From: Eonycteris spelaea
Lineage: Eukaryota; Chordata; Mammalia; Chiroptera; Pteropodidae
DNA: 64,000 nucleotides
Direction: 5' to 3'
Assembly (NCBI GenBank): GCA_003508835.1
Contig: PUFA01000003.1
Location: forward strand, 16,593,501 to 16,657,500
This document shows, piece after piece, positions 28,330-40,145 of the stretch (its first letter is position 1; each line of letters starts with the position of its first letter). The notes below the pieces were generated by a model, which was not told the DNA's origin, searched no databases, and was given only the letters and a program-made list of their open reading frames with translations. The position numbers and the translations under genes were made by a program.

Positions 28330-28590
28330 GAGGTAAAGGACCTTCCGAGTTCGTTCACTGAGCAGATGCTGATCACTTGCCACTCTGTGCCCGACACTAC
28401 AAGACCACTATGGTTAGAACAGTGGCCAAGAGAGGCAGCATTTTGTTCTCACAAAGCTTATATTCTGATCTCGGTGGTCCCAGACGATAAGCAAGGCAAT
28501 ACGTCTTTAATATAATAAGATGTCAATAAATCCTGTGAAGAGGATAAAGCAGGTTCTGAGATGGAGAATGTAGGTTCTAGGATGTAGGAT
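28330..28590 (-). repeat. L2 LINE 3'-end fragment
   Basis: 'tcactgagcagatgctgatc', 'ccactctgtgcccgacacta', 'ttctcacaaagcttatattc' and 'tcctgtgaagaggataaagc' follow the reverse-complement L2 consensus order. Confidence 0.62.
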
Positions 28591-28799
28591 GCAGACTGAC
28601 TGGGTGTGTTTTAATACTTATGTCAGGACAGGTATTTTTTAAAACTAATTGCTAAAATAAGACTCAAATCGTAGTTTGCACAGTAAATCATTCAAGGTTC
28701 AGTATTATTCAATTAAAACTTTCATCTCATTACAAACTATGGCTTAGTAAGGTTGAAATGAGGAAATTTTACTACAATATGTATTAAAAGAGCTAATTT

Positions 28800-29100
28800 C
28801 ATAGATTCTCAAAGTTAAGAGGGACATTAGAGGTCACCCAACCCCAAATAGCTTCTCTGATTTGCAAGTACCTTCTGCCAAGTTCCTCTGCTAAGAAAAA
28901 ATTTTAATCTCAGAAACTCACTATTTACTGTGTAAGACAAGTCCACTTCTGAAAAATCCCAAGCCTCTCTGGTCTCTTGTCTTCTCAGACAAGCAGGAGC
29001 GTAGAAAGGAATCTCCAAGCCTTTTCCTTTTGTCAGACATGAAGGCAGCTTACCTGGAATGAGCCCATAGGAACTTTCAGCAAAAAGAGAAGCATTCCAC
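28800..29100. repeat. Possible CR1/L3-type ancient LINE remnant
   Basis: 'tctcaaagttaagagggaca' and 'ttagaggtcacccaacccca' resemble the 'tagagctggaagggaccttagagatcatctagtccaac' module of ancient mammalian CR1/L3 LINE 3' ends. Weak. Confidence 0.3.
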
Positions 29101-29324
29101 TCCTGTTGCCAATTTAAGAAACAACTTCCTCATCTCTAGATTATGATTATGTTTATATGCAGCAGGTAGAAAGGCTACAAAGCATCGTTCTATTAAAACA
29201 GCATGGACCCTGGATGTGAAAATGGGAAACACTGGTTTTCTAGGCTTGTTTAGATTCAGCCTCTACAAATCAGTATTTCTCCCTGCATCTCCTTTACCTG
29301 TAAAATGAGAGGGTTATGTTAGAC

Positions 29325-29500
29325 CTATAGTCCCCAGACCAATAGCAGGAGCCGCATTGAGAATTTGTTTGAAATACAAATTCTCAGGCCTCATTCCAGA
29401 CCTGCCGAATCAGCACTTCTGGGACTGGGGACCAGGGACCTGTGTTTTAACAAACCCCGAGACTCTGACACACACGCAAGTTTGAGAACCGTTGTTCCAG
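29325..29500 (-). mobile_element. hAT-Charlie non-autonomous DNA transposon (MER3-like)
   Basis: 'gtccccagaccaatagcagg', 'gaaatacaaattctcaggcc', 'cagacctgccgaatcagcac', 'tgttttaacaaaccccgaga' and 'agtttgagaaccgttgtt' follow the order of MER3/MER20-type elements, including the typical 'tttgagaaccactg' end. The exact subfamily is not certain. Confidence 0.65.
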
Positions 29501-29616
29501 GTGATCTTTACGTCTCTCATCCAACTGTAACATGCTGTGAATCTCCAAGGCAGAGCAATAAAACTGGCCAGCCCACTTGTCCCCAGTGTCACCATAATCT
29601 CTCAGGTTCCAGTGGC

Positions 29617-29820
29617 TTCTCTGTCTCTCTGTCTCTCTGTCTGTCTCTCTGCCTCTCTCTCTCTCTCTGTCTCTCTGTTTCTCTGTCCTCTATCTCTCTC
29701 TCTTCTCTCTGTCTCTGTCTCTGTCTCTCTGTCTCTCTCTGTCTCTCTCTCTCTGTCTCTCTCTCTCCTCTTCTCTCTCTCTCCCCTTCTCTTTCCTGCG
29801 TCCCTTCCTCCCTCTCTCTC
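29617..29820 (+). repeat. Polypyrimidine (TCTCTG)n low-complexity tract
   Basis: About 204 bp of nearly pure tctctg/tctc units on the + strand. All frames are open across it on both strands (up to 166 codons +, 93 codons -), giving Ser/Leu- or Arg/Glu-rich nonsense frames that are not genes. Confidence 0.95.
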
Positions 29821-31754
29821 TGGATCTGTGAGCCAAACTGCAAAGCCATCGGCTTCAGGAGGTGACTCTAACTCCCAGGACATGTGCCTCCCTTTAAAAA
29901 TCTATATCCGGTCTTACATGGAATCAATGCTTACAGTCACCTTGTATCTAAGCAAATTGAATAAAGCTGGGAGCTCGAGCAAACCTGCTTATTTATCTCG
30001 TGACAAGGGAAACAACTTTCAGTTCTGCAGAACTTGACACCTTTGTCAATAAAATCTGCAGATTGCACAATATAGAGTTGTTTTAGAATTCATCTTTCTG
30101 ACAATAACAGGACTTTGCAAGAGAAGAGCATCCAGGGATTACTATGGCAGCTATACCTTTGCCTTGAGACTACTGGCTGCCTTGCCTGTGTTTACATTTT
30201 ACATCAGACCATTAAGTGAATTTGCATCAGCACAGAGAATAAGCAAAGAAGTTTAAAGCACATACTCCCTCTTGGTTGCTTTTTTTCCCTTTTCCAACAG
30301 CTAAAGGAAGCAATCAGATTTCATTTTTTTAAAAGAAGCACTTAGTTTTAATAGCTGATTAGCCTGCAATAAGGTCGAACTTGTGTTTTCTTTCTAATTA
30401 GCAATAAAAACAACAGGATATTACGTCTGCAGTTGCCTCACTGTAGCATCTTTCCAAGATTTTCTATTCACACTGTTCAAAAGTGCCATATACATCAGAA
30501 ATGTGCATTTACATTCAGAGCGGGCTTATTGTAGGAAGCATAAAAAAAGCTCCCCATAAAGCGGAAGTTTGGGGAAGGTGGGGTGGAGTTGAAAGTAGTA
30601 AAAGCCTTTCAATTGCTCGATTGTGTGAACTAAAGTTCCTGGTAGAGCGAATCGCCATTTGCAGTTTCACAGCTCGGGAATAAATGACACTTCCAATAAC
30701 ATTCTCCTATACAGGTGTAAAATATACACATTGGGTGAGGAAAACGGTAGCATCATTGAAATGCATAAAAGCAAAAAGCCTAGGAAGCAAGCATATGGCA
30801 CGGAGCCGGCCTAGGGAGGCAGGGGACGCCGGCTGGAGGAGCCGCACACCTTGGCTTCCTAGAGCAGTCACCTCAGGGGGCTGGAGCCCAAGCTCCATCC
30901 TTCCACATCTAATTCGGATAATTTTCTGATTATTATATCATTTAGGGTATTCCCTACTTAGAGCCTTTTTTTTTTTTTTCTTTATTCATGCCTCTGATTT
31001 GCCTTGCTTTTTTTGGCTTTTTTTATCAACTCTTCTGAGGTCGCCACATATTGTTGAGAAAGCATGTTAAAACAACAATGCAACTTTTTGAGTGTATCTT
31101 ATACCGGTAAAATAAATCTGGTGAGCAATAAAATGAATTGTCACTTTATACAGATAGTTATAAGACGAAAGTGCTAATGTTTTATGTAATTCCCATATAG
31201 CTGAATATTTGATTCTTATTTTATCCCTGTTCCAGTAGGTCATATTATTCCCTGCTGGCTTATGAAGTCTACTTTAAAGGCTTTGGAAGTGAGCGTGGCA
31301 TCGTGGGGGGGCAAACATTAGTGAGGAGTTAGGGGCTCACCACCCATTTTCCTCTGCAAACCCAGTTCATGGCCTGAGGTCACCTGTGTTCCTGCATCTG
31401 GTTCCTGCACCAAGATCTTGAGCAAATAAGAGATTGGGCCAAAGTCACAGGATGGCTTAATTTCAGCCACAACTGTAGTTGTAACTGCAGTATGTGAGCC
31501 CTCTGATGAGTTACTGAAAACCCTGTCTGATATTTCCTATGGACCCTCAGCCTTGTAGGGAACTTACTGGGTGGGAGCCAGGCCTGTGAAATAAATCCCA
31601 GTCAGGAACACTGAAAATGAGAAAGAGAGACCCTGAAGGGAACCATTTTAGTTTGTAGAATTATAGGACTGATGTTGTCATGCACAGCAAAACATTTTAA
31701 AAACAAAATAATTTTTAAAATTGTAATTTTTAAGTAAGCGAAGGGCTTCATAAG
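29821..31754. other. Intronic, repeat-poor, candidate conserved element inside
   Basis: No repeat recognised. The stretch 30060-30480 is listed separately as a candidate regulatory element. T-runs occur at 30967-30979. A small CpG-bearing patch lies at 30798-30850. Confidence 0.5.
30060..30480. promoter_or_regulatory. Candidate conserved non-coding element
   Basis: An AT-rich, repeat-free block with several developmental-factor-like motifs, including 'tgtttacat' (forkhead-like), 'tttaatagctgattagcctg', 'caataaggtcgaacttg' (nuclear-receptor-like half site) and 'tttctaattagcaataaaaa' (homeodomain-like). This is judged from composition and motifs alone, without an alignment. Confidence 0.35.
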
Positions 31755-31990
31755 CGTTCGGTGCTATTCTAAGTGTTTTACGGGCATAATCTCGTTTTGC
31801 CACCTACCAGCCCTAGTAAATAGATACTACTGTTATCCGCATTATACAGATCAGGGGAGTGAGGCCCAGAGAGATGTGGTGGATTTCCAAGGACATAGAG
31901 CTCACAGGGTATAGAACCAAGATTGGCCCCAAGCCATCCTGGTTCCAAAGTTCGTGCTGTTCACCATCGCACCACAGCCCTTCTGGTCAG
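31755..31990 (-). repeat. MIR SINE
   Basis: A long reverse-complement MIR: 'ggtgctattctaagtgtttt', 'acgggcataatctcgttttg', 'ctgttatccgcattatacag', 'tgaggcccagagagatgtgg', 'gttcgtgctgttcaccatcg'. Confidence 0.75.
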
Positions 31991-32194
31991 AGCAGGTTTG
32001 CACATCTAATTTGAATCCCTCACACTGTAGGACAAATAACCCCGGGAATGGCCATCAGCTCACGCCCGTTTGAGTGGCTTCTTCCAAGGCTGATGGCAAC
32101 TCTAAGCCATCAGCCTAGTTAAGGAATCCCTGCTTTTTCCAGTGACGGTGTGGAACTACAGGAAGGACCATGACTGTAATTCCCTGTTTGCCGT

Positions 32195-32480
32195 CTGTCT
32201 TTGCAGACATGACCCATCTTTTCTGAATTTCACTTTTGTCATTTGTCAAAAAAGATGATTGTTTCTGCCCTGCCTGTCATAAAAGGTACAGAATCACACA
32301 ACCATGTACGATATAACTGCAAAATGACGTGCAATGATAAGCTGGGCTTGTTAGGGTTAGGATTATACGCACTAAGGGTGCGATGTGGATTAAGTGAAAT
32401 CATATATCTAAATACTTTGCTCTAATAGTACCTGACACATAGTGGGCACATGATGGTTATTACATTACTAATTATTGTTA
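32195..32480 (+). repeat. MIR SINE fragment
   Basis: A diverged MIR 3' half: 'ggattaagtgaaatcatata' and 'acctgacacatagtgggcac' before 'atgatggttattacatt'. Confidence 0.55.
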
Positions 32481-32719
32481 TTCACATTGCTAATGTACCC
32501 TGCAGTGATTTAAAGTTTACATGTAAGGCTCAGTCCTTGGTCAGTTTTCAGAGAACGCTCAGTGCCTCTGAGATAAGCAGTAGGTTCTGTTGTTTTCATT
32601 TTCGAATAACTTGTAATTATTTTAGAATCTCACATTATCCATATTTGACTTCTCTAGAGCTATTCTGCTATCTCTCTTTTAAGTGCCCCAGACAACCCAC
32701 ATGTAATGAGAAACAGTAA

Positions 32720-33080
32720 TAATAATAATTCTGGCTTAATGCGCTTATTAATGTTGACTATTTTAAGCTGTGGAATCCATCAAGGAGCACAGTCGTATTT
32801 ATTGTGTATGAATCTCACACAAGGCCACAGTTACTTACATGACGTTTCTTTTTCTTCTCCTAAATGGTCTTAATTTAAATCTACAGTACAATTGTTCTGT
32901 TTTTATAGCATCTACATGCCAGTCTGTCAATTTGTCAGTAATCACTCTGTAATCCACCATTTAGTATCTGCGGGGTTACTTTTAATCAGCTTTTAGGACT
33001 ATGGATTCTCCATTGTACATTTTCAGTGTTCAGCCTTTAACCAGCCACGTTGTCATAAGAACCATGATTTCCTTGCAGGT
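32720..33080. promoter_or_regulatory. Candidate conserved non-coding element
   Basis: A repeat-free, AT-rich block with 'ggcttaatgcgcttattaat', 'ttacttacatgacgtttctt' (CRE/AP-1-like tgacg core), 'ggtcttaatttaaatctaca' and 'gtctgtcaatttgtcag'. The call rests on motif density and lack of repeats. Confidence 0.3.
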
Positions 33081-33439
33081 TTACAATGACAGCCGGAGAG
33101 ATCCTGCGGGGGAAGCTAACATAAGACTTTCTGTTTTAAAAACAATATTTGGAGCAGAAAACTAGAGTATGCAATACTCCATTAGAGCCTTGTTGCCAGA
33201 GGAAAAGAACGGGCAATTTCTAGGCTTTTGGTTTTAAAAGGAGGAAGGAAAATATACATTACACCAAGAGTACCCAGGAACAACTGTAAAGTGATATTGC
33301 TTCCTCTAGTGTGCATCACCAAACATCTTTTCCCAATGGATGTTGCCCCTCAAGATGTCTCTGCGTCACTTTATCCCAGAGACACATTCATAGACTGACA
33401 TGCAAAGGTCCTTCTTCAGAGCCTCCCTCAGAGTTACTA

Positions 33440-33745
33440 TGTTGACCGTTCTCTAGTCATGTGTGATTTTTGAGCTGTACAGAAATAAGGTGGCTGTAAA
33501 ACATTCAGACTCATGAAGCCACTGGCACTCATCCCCGCAAATGAGGATTTCTTCCTGCCCAGCAATGACTAGACAACACAGATTCTCGTGCAGCTGCCTC
33601 TGCTCAAAATATTTTAGAGCTCTCTTGGAAATTTTTTTCAAAGCCCTATCACATTCTTTTGAATTGCAGAAATGTTTTTGTCGTTGGAAGGAAGTAGAAT
33701 CACTTGGAGCCAAGTCTGGCAGGGAGGTCAAGGTGGGTAACATAA
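33440..33745 (-). mobile_element. Mariner-family transposase relic (C-terminal part)
   Basis: The minus-strand open frame from 33743 to 33453 (96 codons) begins with LTSLPDLAPSD. PDLAPSD (33699-33719) is the hallmark around the third catalytic Asp of DD34D mariner transposases, and the flow after it, an Phe-Gln segment, a helical stretch, then a Trp-Leu ending, fits the family C-terminus. The upstream catalytic residues are not visible, so this is a truncated, dead copy of an ancient Tc1/mariner element. Its terminal inverted repeats were not located, and similarity may extend to about 33880. Confidence 0.72.
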
Positions 33746-35039
33746 CTACCCACGTTAATGTAACTAACAGAATTACCCATATTAGACAGGACTCCTGTCC
33801 GGGTTTTTTCAGCGATGACTGGTTTGGATCTCTCAGTGAATATCAATTGATTATCCTTAAACTTGGAGTAGAAAAATACACATAATCAAAACAAATTTAT
33901 TATTGATCCCCGCAATCCCTATTGTCATTTACCATTGCCTTTTAGCAGAGTAGCATGTGCATGCATATATAAAAGAGTGTGTGTGGGCGGGGGTGGATTC
34001 TGTGTAAATAGGCAGATCAATCTCTAGTTAGACAAACAGATATGTATAGATACATATAGCTGTATTTACTGTTTCTCATGGGATATTTTTTAGTCCCTTT
34101 TCCCAGACATAGTTTCCAGAGTTCTCCTATAAATGTGAACCTTTTTCATTGTTGGTATTCCTCTAAGATAAGCAAGTCTTAACCTTTTTTTTTTTAAGGT
34201 CACATACTTGTTTTAAAATCTGCTAATAATTATAGACCCTTTTGTAGAAAAAAGTGGACATAGATTTCACATTCAGAAGTTTTCTATTAAGATTTAAAAA
34301 GAAAATGGCTTAAAATTTTACATCATAGGATATGTATATAGAAACAAGTTAAACATTCCTTTTCAAAAAGGAGCTGCAACTTATTTATTGTGTAGCATCT
34401 TTAATTAACTGAATTTCAGATTGCCTGAATAAGGCTAATCAAAAGTAAGTGATGTGAATAAAGGAGGAGATAATATAATGGGTCACTTTGTATTAACATT
34501 TGCAATTAAAATCACAAAGAAGATATTTCCATTTTTAAGATATAACAGACAGCATATACTTTAAAACTCTTCTGATATAAACCCTTTAAAAGCTGAATAA
34601 AGTATAAATGACATTTTTAAGTGCATATCCTGGTGTGCACATTCCTGTGTGGGGAGGTTCTTAGAAGCTAAAATTGATCAGAAAACATTAATAGCAAGAG
34701 ATAGGTAGTCATAAAGTTGATGGATTTTCCGGGGGTATCTACCTATCCCTGGATATCAAGACTTTTTAGTTTTTGGGCTGCGTGTAAAAAATAGAAGACA
34801 AATGTAGTGTCCATGAGATAAAGGAAGTATGATCCAAAATCCCTGCATAACCTTATATTCTTTAAGACAAAACCCTCAGTGAAAGAATAACTAGAATATA
34901 TTTCACCCCATAAAGAGAGAAAGGAATATTGATTGTCTCTGCTTTAGTGGGAGGGACCAGTCACCTCTGAGAATTCTTGACCTCAAGACAGTTTGTAAAT
35001 GAATGACGGCCAAAATAGATACTTTTTGGACCTGAAAAT
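33746..35039. other. Intronic, AT-rich, no recognised feature
   Basis: It includes a TG-rich patch at 33977-33995 and a T-run at 34184-34195. No gene or clear repeat beyond a possible mariner margin at the left. Confidence 0.45.
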
Positions 35040-36063
35040 GATCAAGCCAAAATTTTGTTTAAAATGCTACTGGGTTGGTGGAACCCCTAGGCACTTAGCA
35101 AATATAAGTATGTATTATCGCTGGAAAAGTACATTTGGAAACCATTACTGAAAGAATTCTCACAGATAAAATGCCAAAAACATGAATCATAATAAAAGAT
35201 CATAATACAAAATGCATGAAAGAACAAGCTTTTATAAGAGTCAGCAGAAAGAACAAAGAATAGAATTAGACTCACTGAGTCTATAAAAATGTGAAACTCA
35301 GATATAAACTAAGTACACTTAGTATATTTTAAAACATAAGGGTGGTCATCAAGAGAGGAATAAGTAGGATTGTCTATGAAATGTGACAAGATAGATTTGA
35401 AAACTACACAAATAAAACTTATAAAAGGACATGTTATAATTTAAATTAGAAACTTAATGATGGATGATATATCAAATTAGCCATAACTAAAGAGAAAATC
35501 ATTGAACTGGAAGTAAGTCAAAAAAAATCATATACAATGTGGACAGTAAATAGAGGAAAATAATAAACAAAGGTTAAAAGAGCCACAGAATAAAAAACAG
35601 GTTTTTAATACATTTTATTGAAGGTCCAGAAAAGAGATAATAGAAGAATAGGGAAAAGAATAATTCTTAAAAATTTCCAGGATAGATGAAAGTACTAATC
35701 CCCAAAATCATAAAGCCCAAGAAATTCTAACATGATATCTGTTAAAGAAAAAAAATTATCAAGATAGACACATAGAATCAAATACCCAGAAAGAAAATAT
35801 TAACCTTCAAAAAAACAAGCATTAAACATTTAGCTGACTTCTCTACATTGACAATGAAATCCAGTAGATAGTTGAAAATGATCTTCAAAGTGTAGAGAGA
35901 AAAATAAATTGTCAAACTGGAAAAATATTCACAGCAAAACAATCTTTCAAAAACAAAAATAAAGATATTTTAAGTCTAACAGAAATGTGAATGTTTACTC
36001 TCAGTAGACTCTCCCTAAAAAGATTTGTAAAGGATATACTTTAAATATACATATATATGTGTA

Positions 36064-36103
<40 letters not shown>

Positions 36104-38530
36104 ATCCCAGAAAGATCTGATGTAAGAAGATATAATAAACAAAGAAAATGTAAAATTGTAGGTAAGTTTAAACATACAGCATTGGCTATACAAAGCAATA
36201 AAAATAATGTCTATTTGTTGTGTTAAGAAAGATAGAAGTAAAATACTGAATAATAATAGTATAAATGATTAGAAGTAATAAGATTAAAATACTTAAAGCT
36301 TACTGTTTGGCAATGGCTAATGATAACTTTCAACATTATTTTATTAAATGTGGATTTCAGAATATCTAGGGTAGGCATAAACAAGTAGAATTAAAGATAT
36401 AACTTAAAACCAATTGAGGTGGGAGAAGGGATGAAAAAATTTTTTAAAGGCTGAAACATAAGAAATTCAAAATTTTGCAATATAAAGCACAAAAAATTCC
36501 AAATAAGTGAGTAATTACAACAAACATAAAAACTTAAAATGGTCAGTTTGTATTTTCAGATTTATAATCCAGAAATATTATATACCTAAGATATATGAAA
36601 ACATATAACTGAAAATAAAGGTATGAGAAAATGATATACCAGACAAAAAATAACAGAAAGCTGTTATATTGATATATTAATATCAGCCAAAATAACCTTT
36701 GGTGATTTTCTCTTAAAAAAAAAAAAAGTGTTATTGGCAGTCCAAGATTCATAATATAACCTTGATGCTACATTGTTCAGTTAAAACCAAGAAGATTTAA
36801 AAACTAACTTGTATATACATAACATAGTTTAAGACTACATAAAGCAAAGATGACAGAAGGAGAAACTAACAAACTTGATCTCAAAATGGAATATTTCAGC
36901 CAATCTTTGTCAGTAATGGATCAAGCAAATAAAAACAGATTGAGTAAAGATTTAGGAGATTAGAGGAAAAACAACTTGCAAATCTCATTCGAATAAACAT
37001 ACATAAATGCCACATTCAACTAATTTGAAAACACAACAAAGCACACCTAGCACAATAATGAAAATTGATGACATACTAGGCCACAAGGAAAGTCTAACAA
37101 ATTTTGAAAAGCAGTGTCATAGAGACCACATTCTCTAACAAATGCCAATTAGATTAAAACTCAATAACAAAAAAGATCACTTTAAAAACCTCAATTTATT
37201 GGAAATTAAGAAATATACTTTTAATTGGCTCATGGGTCAAAAAATTTAGAATCAAATATTAGTAAAAATACTGCATATCAAAGCTTGTAGGATGTGGCTA
37301 GATTGGTTCTTGGCAAGAAATTTATAAATTTAAAGATTTATATTAGAAAATAAGATAGGCTAAAAGAACAAAGTTTTATTGTGCAACTTAAGAAATTATG
37401 GTTTTTTAATGAATAAAACCCACCAAACTAAAAGGAAATCATAAAGATAAAAGCAGAAATCAACACAATGCAAAACAAATATGCAGATACAAGAGACACA
37501 GTCAACTAAGCCAGTCATTCATTTGAAAAGACTGATAAAACTAATGAATTTATGGAAAGAATAATCAAGATGGGAAGGGAAGGTTGAAGGCGAAGAAAGA
37601 TAATAGAGAAAGAAGGAAGATGACAAACTATCACGAAGGGTATACAACTGCAAATGCAGTTGAGATGAAAAGAATAATATAGCACAAACAACTAGACGCT
37701 GATATATTTGAAAACTTAGAGATGATACAGCACAGTTTAGAAAAGAATGTAATGCACCAAAATTGTCGTCAAGAAGAAATAGTAAACCTGAATTTTCCTT
37801 TAATCATTAAACTAATTAAAGCAATAGTTTAAAATCTTCTCAATAAAACTGTTAGTTCTGAGAGAGTCCCATTCTTACACAAACTTGTCCATAGCACAGA
37901 AAGGAAACTCTCTCCAAGCTGCAACTTAGAGCAGGATCAGACAAACATAGAATAAGAAAATCAGTGTCAAAAACAGGTCAACATCACCCACAGACATAAA
38001 TATAAAAATTCCAAACAAAATAAGAGCAAACCTAACCTAGCAATATATTTAAATGAATACATGCTGACCAAGTTTGATTTAACTCGAGAGTACAATTTTG
38101 ATTTGGCATTAGAAAATATATTAATGCAATTCCCCATATTAACGGAACAAAGGAGAAAAGCCAGATAATTATCTCAATTGATATGGAAGTCATTTGATAA
38201 AAGTCAACATTCATTTATGATAAAAGCTCTTGGCAAACTAGGAATAGAAAGGAAGTTTCTCATTATGATAAAGGATATCAAGAAAAAAAACATCCAGTAG
38301 GCATCATACCTAACAGTTAATCATTGAAAACCACCCCTTTAATATCAGGAACAAGGCGAGGATGCCCACTGAACTGTTCAAAGCCGCATTAAAGGGCTCA
38401 GCCAGCAAGATAAAGAACGTTAAAGAAGTAAAAGGCATAAAGTTTGGAAAAGTAGAAATAGAACCAACATTATTTGCTTATGTATGAAATCCAGAGAATA
38501 TGTGAACAAGTTATCGTAATTAATAAAAAT
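35040..38530 (+). mobile_element. Ancient L1 LINE (L1M-type), decayed
   Basis: A long A-rich stretch in sense orientation that follows the L1M internal sequence in order: 'tagctgacttctctacattg' then 'acaatgaaatccagtagata' (about 35833-35870), 'aggccacaaggaaagtctaa' (37080), 'ctcatgggtcaaaaaattta' (37230), and an ORF2 reverse-transcriptase-like part, 'caattgatatggaagtcatt', 'gaacaaggcgaggatgccca', 'taaagaagtaaaaggcataa' (38175-38440). It is full of stops and indels, with no open frame above 70 codons, and is interrupted by a TG microsatellite. Not capable of activity. Confidence 0.82.
36048..36101 (+). repeat. (TG)n microsatellite within L1
   Basis: A tatatatgtg run leading into about 15 uninterrupted TG units. 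Confidence 0.95.
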
Positions 38531-39719
38531 ATAAGACAGGGAGTTCTGAAATAAATATAGAAAAGCCTTTTTGATGTGTATTTCTGTTTGTCACTGGGAG
38601 GTGCTTCTGTGCATGCATCAGCACCACAGTGAAGAAGTGAAGCATCGCTGCCTCAACCTTCACTCTACTGGGCACTGATATTTCTACCCATGAAGATAAA
38701 ACGGTTGAACTGAGAACCCTTCTAAGAAGCCTTCCCATTTATATATGATTTTCCAAAGGTGTGTTATCCCTTTTGAGCTTCTAAGCACTGCTGTGAGGGA
38801 GGGAACAGCAGATGATAACATTCCATTTCATAAGGTGGAGAACCTCAGGTCCCAGACATGAATGACTCTCGTGAAGTCAGGTCAGGCAGGACTTCTGGTT
38901 CCTCCTCCAATACTCTTCATTTCATGGAGGCAGAAAGCACAGAAGACAGAGAAAAAGGTGGGAAAGACAAGGGGCTGTTTGAAGAAAGGGGCGTAGGGAA
39001 AAAGCAAAATGGTAGACACTCCTGTGCAAAACCAATGGAATTGTGTAAGCAGAGGCAAGCTTCCACCAACAGGTATGTCCCAGAGTATTTTCTTTGAGCC
39101 CCATCACCCACTAGTGGAGAACAGATAAGAATGAGGGGCACTATTTGCCACAAGGAAAGTGCATAATCGGGGATGAGCAGGCCTGCTTAGGGATGAGAAT
39201 TGAAATTTAAATCTAGTAATTCCAGGACCTTCTCTTTGTTCTCTTCTTTATTGCAAACCCAATCAGACAAGCAGTAGCTACACTTTGGGATACTGGCTGA
39301 TCATCCAGCTCTCCCGATAGGCATCCCCAGAGCTCTAGGACCACCTTGCTCATAGCCACCATGACATCAAGATGGGCTTAGGTCTTCCCAGAAGGCTGCC
39401 ATCTCAGGACCCCACTCTTCAGCAAGCACACATACCTTCTACTGTTGCACAAACCCAGGCCTTATGCTTGGCCTCTTTGCTAGTTGGCTCCCAGCACTAA
39501 TCCTTAAGTACTACAACATTACCAGTATGATGCTGAGTGTTCCTGTAGAACTTTTTTGCAACATTTTGGCCAAACCCTGGAAGGATACAATTGAAGACAA
39601 GAAGAAACGGTCTCCTTTAGGTAAAGGTCGCTATACAATGGTGCAATTTTTGGAATCTAAAGATTGAGTTCTTTTAAACTAACAATTTGAGATCCGCTGC
39701 CTTAGTGTAAATTGGAAAT
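38531..39719. other. Intronic, mostly unique sequence
   Basis: A weak reverse-complement MIR may lie at 38760-38905 ('tttcataaggtggagaacct'). The two opposite open frames at 38858-39153 are not recognisable. Confidence 0.45.
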
Positions 39720-40145
39720 GGATACCATATCTTTAATGCTAATTAAGCATTGCATTACTTAGTCTTCCAGGCCTCATGTAAATAACAATTAGCAATAATT
39801 TAGCAGTTGTACATGCTGGCATCTCCTAAGCCATACCATTGTATACCATTCCAAATTCCTTTGCATTAATTAGGATCATAAGCCAATCAGTACTAATTAG
39901 GAAGAAAATAAGTATAATAATAAATGCAACAAAATTAGTGATTTGTATCTGGTCGGTAGTTCCTTCCCTTAGCAGTTCATCAAATAGTCTTAATGCGTAG
40001 GAACTTCTTGTAATTGAACTAATTATGAGGTTTCCCCTGCTACTTTGAGCCTCATGTTCAAATCCCACGAAGCTCATTAAATAAGTAACAAAACTGGAAT
40101 CTTTAACACATATTGTAACTTGGATCATGTTAATTAGCACCACAC
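39720..40145. promoter_or_regulatory. Candidate developmental enhancer dense in homeodomain motifs
   Basis: A repeat-free AT-rich block with at least five TAATTA-type cores: CTAATTAAG (39739), TTAATTAGG (39866), CTAATTAG (39893), CTAATTATG (40019) and TTAATTAGC (40130). It also has 'aataattta' and 'ccatttcataccag'-like AT motifs nearby and 'gtaattgaac'. The composition is typical of vertebrate ultraconserved enhancers near developmental genes. No alignment was possible, so this is an inference. Confidence 0.42.

Noticed and set aside
29581..29820. A CRISPR array or other spaced repeat system
   Set aside because: The repeats are simple microsatellites without spacers, in mammalian DNA.
29365..30037. 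Two overlapping 166-codon + frames rich in Ser/Leu, and Arg/Glu-rich frames on the - strand
   Set aside because: They are translations of the polypyrimidine (TCTCTG)n tract.
35040..38530. A mobile, intact L1
   Set aside because: No long open frame survives; stops and indels are frequent and the sequence matches only old L1M types.
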